Assembly: GCF_003687725.1 (NCBI RefSeq)
Contig: NZ_RDOJ01000001.1
Span: 5,196 to 69,195 of the forward strand
Source: Faecalibacter macacae
GTDB taxonomy: Bacteria; Bacteroidota; Bacteroidia; Flavobacteriales; Weeksellaceae
Direction: 5' to 3'
DNA: 64,000 bases
The position numbers and the translations under genes are program-made. The first letter of the stretch is position 1. Each line of letters begins with the position of its first letter. The notes under the pieces were generated by a model. It searched no databases and was not told the origin of the DNA. It worked only from the letters and a program-made list of their open reading frames with translations. Shown one piece after another: positions 62,362-64,000 of the stretch.

Positions 62362-64000
62362 TTAGAATTTAACATTTAAACCAAATACAAATGTTCTTGG
62401 ACGTGGGTAGAAATTGTTGTCAATTCCTCTAAAAATTTCTGGATCAATACCATCGTAGTTAGTAAATACTGCTACGTTTTGTACTGCTCCGTATAAACGA
62501 ACATTCATTCCTTTAATAGGCTCATCTAAGTTGTATCCTAATGTAATATTATCGATACGTAAGAATGATGCATCTTGAATGTAGTGATCACTTAATAAGT
62601 TTGTTTCTGTAATGTTTACAAATCCTGTTTGGTAGTAATCTCTGTGTACGTTAGATAAATAATTTTGTCCATTACCTGTAGCTTTACGGCTGTAACCTTT
62701 AGCAGAAGCTACGTTATTGTATGCGTAGTTTCCGATGTTAGCACGTGCAGAAGCAGATAAGTCCCAGTTTTTGTAACGGAAATAAGTATTGAATCCCATC
62801 GTTACATCAGCAAAAGGATCTTTGTGAATGTAGCGGTCATCATCATTAATGATACCGTCATTATTTAAATCTTCGTATGCTCCTTCGATCGCTTTACCGT
62901 TAGCATCATAGATTTGTTTGTAAACAAAGAAACTAAATGGATCATGTCCTTCACGGTGAATTTGGATGTTGTTTCCTGTTCCACCATCAATATCTCCTGT
63001 CCTGTTATCTGTAGATAAATTCGTTATTTTATTATCGTTTAATGCAATGTTGTAACCAATTCTGAAATCTATATCTTGAGTTTTTACGATATCAGCATTA
63101 ATACTAAATTCAACTCCTTTATTCTCCATATCACCGATGTTTTTATCGATTTTATTTCCGAAGTTCGTAAAAGGATCTACGTAAACGTTTGCAATTAAAT
63201 CTTTTGTTTTCTTTTGGTATACATCAACAGAACCGTAGATTCTATTTTTGAATAAGGCGTAATCAATACCAATGTTTAAAGTTTCAGCAATTTCCCATTT
63301 CAAATCTGGGCTGATAGTTGCTGGGCGGTATGTTTGATAAAATTGACTACCAAATTGATAATATGCTGTTGATTGAGAAATATCGTAACGAGTCATGTAC
63401 TTGAAAGTTCCTAAACCATTTACGTTACCTACTTGTCCAAAACCTGCTCTTAATTTTAAATCGTTAACAACAGTAGAACCTTTTAAGAAGTCCTCATTTG
63501 TCATGTTCCAAGCAACTGCAACAGACGGGAAATAACCCCACTGATTACCTTCGGCAAATTTAGAAGAAGCATCAGCACGTAATGTACCTGTTACGATATA
63601 TTTGTTATCGAAATTGTAGTTAAAACGTCCGTAGTAAGATAATAAAGTATGATGATCTCTGTCAATAAATTCATACTCTGGGTTACCTTGCTCAAATAAC
63701 TCGCTATCGTATCTGTGTTTAAATTCGTTAAAGTATTGGTATCCGTAACCTGCAACAACGTTTAAGTTATGTAATCCAAAATCTTTACTGAATGTTAAAT
63801 AAGCATCTAATAACTTGTTATAGTTTTGGTTATCGTATCTGTAGTAAGAACCATCCCAAGTGTTTGATGAACTAGGCATATTAGCAGAAACAATATTTCT
63901 TCCATTAGCGTTAGAAATATCATATCCAACATTAACAGTTGCAGTAACTGATGGTAAGAAATGTAACTTATAATCCATTTTTGCATTACCTACGAAACGT
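62362..64000 (-). CDS. susC: SusC/RagA-family TonB-linked outer-membrane transporter (3' part, cut by window edge)
   Basis: The C-terminal 546 residues of a SusC-like barrel. The frame stays open through base 64000 ('RFVGNAKMDYKL...'), so the N-terminal plug, carboxypeptidase-like domain and signal peptide lie outside the window. Visible: 'YGYQYFNEFKHRYDSELFEQGNPEYEFIDR', 'TGTLRADASSKFAEGNQWGYFPSVAVAWNMTNEDF' (a highly conserved SusC block, quoted here in part), and the terminal 'NNFYPRPRTFVFGLNVKF'. It should import maltooligosaccharides with TonB energy. First gene of the sus locus as seen. Confidence 0.93.
   Translation of the reverse strand, partial: RFVGNAKMDYKLHFLPSVTATVNVGYDISNANGRNIVSANMPSSSNTWDGSYYRYDNQNYNKLLDAYLTFSKDFGLHNLNVVAGYGYQYFNEFKHRYDSELFEQGNPEYEFIDRDHHTLLSYYGRFNYNFDNKYIVTGTLRADASSKFAEGNQWGYFPSVAVAWNMTNEDFLKGSTVVNDLKLRAGFGQVGNVNGLGTFKYMTRYDISQSTAYYQFGSQFYQTYRPATISPDLKWEIAETLNIGIDYALFKNRIYGSVDVYQKKTKDLIANVYVDPFTNFGNKIDKNIGDMENKGVEFSINADIVKTQDIDFRIGYNIALNDNKITNLSTDNRTGDIDGGTGNNIQIHREGHDPFSFFVYKQIYDANGKAIEGAYEDLNNDGIINDDDRYIHKDPFADVTMGFNTYFRYKNWDLSASARANIGNYAYNNVASAKGYSRKATGNGQNYLSNVHRDYYQTGFVNITETNLLSDHYIQDASFLRIDNITLGYNLDEPIKGMNVRLYGAVQNVAVFTNYDGIDPEIFRGIDNNFYPRPRTFVFGLNVKF

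Overview
The window is a chromosomal segment of a low-GC member of the Bacteroidota, class Flavobacteriia. I would guess a Weeksellaceae-type genus such as Empedobacter, but the genus is uncertain. The grounds are: SusC/SusD/SusE proteins and a type IX secretion (T9SS) sorting tail; promoters of the TTG-N17-23-TAnnTTTG type with few Shine-Dalgarno sites; bacillithiol synthesis (BshC); DnaE with a fused proofreading exonuclease; and a short PabB/PabC pair. No phage, insertion sequence or CRISPR array was seen. Most genes are housekeeping.

Layout. 1-6 kb: a DUF3108 protein, NifU and Mrp iron-sulfur carriers, DinB, a nitroreductase, a membrane protein and pabB-pabC. 6-10 kb: a SAM-I riboswitch with its own promoter in front of a TonB-dependent receptor, then an APC permease. 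10.3-13.3 kb: a two-gene cassette of a QEGLA/MATCAP-type metallopeptidase and a glutathione-synthetase-like ATP-grasp ligase. 13.5-18.6 kb: a TlpA-like thioredoxin, the pth-rhodanese-DUF3820 cluster, nadD, and the overlapping DUF2520-kdsC-maf operon. 18.8-31.8 kb: a TonB-receptor-like protein, a DAACS symporter, a LysM/periplasmic-binding fusion, bshC-GDPD, a coiled-coil protein, a mannose-1-phosphate guanylyltransferase, a SprT-like protein and an Mla-type ABC transporter. 31.8-42.5 kb: a barrel protein, a TPR protein, ribH, an acyl-ACP thioesterase, ndk, the ohrR-ohr-nitroreductase operon, an EamA exporter, alaS, an M23 peptidase and a MerR regulator. 42.6-48.3 kb: dnaE, trxA and an array of six tRNA-Asp genes. 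48.3-56.6 kb: Nudix, TraB/GumN, an ECF sigma factor with a membrane partner, an aspartyl protease, ahcY, a phosphopantetheinyl transferase, pnuC, a Bax inhibitor-1 homologue and a LOG-family protein. 56.7-64 kb: a starch-type polysaccharide utilisation locus read leftwards (susC, cut by the window edge; susD; susE; a secreted GH13 amylase).

How the genes work together. The SAM riboswitch ties an outer-membrane receptor, and possibly the permease behind it, to methionine/SAM supply; ahcY recycles the product of SAM use. In the starch locus, SusC/D/E should bind and import maltooligosaccharides released by the T9SS-exported amylase. The ohr operon carries a perfect 12+12 palindrome over its promoter, as expected for OhrR control. 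Near-perfect hairpins with T-runs separate most transcription units.

The items most worth a second look are: the ATP-grasp/QEGLA cassette in a bacillithiol producer; the riboswitch-controlled uptake pair with a possible anti-P4 expression platform; the tRNA-Asp array with its exact 251-bp tandem duplication; promoters that imply leaderless mRNAs; and an in-frame C-terminal repeat beyond the stop of the sigma-factor partner gene.
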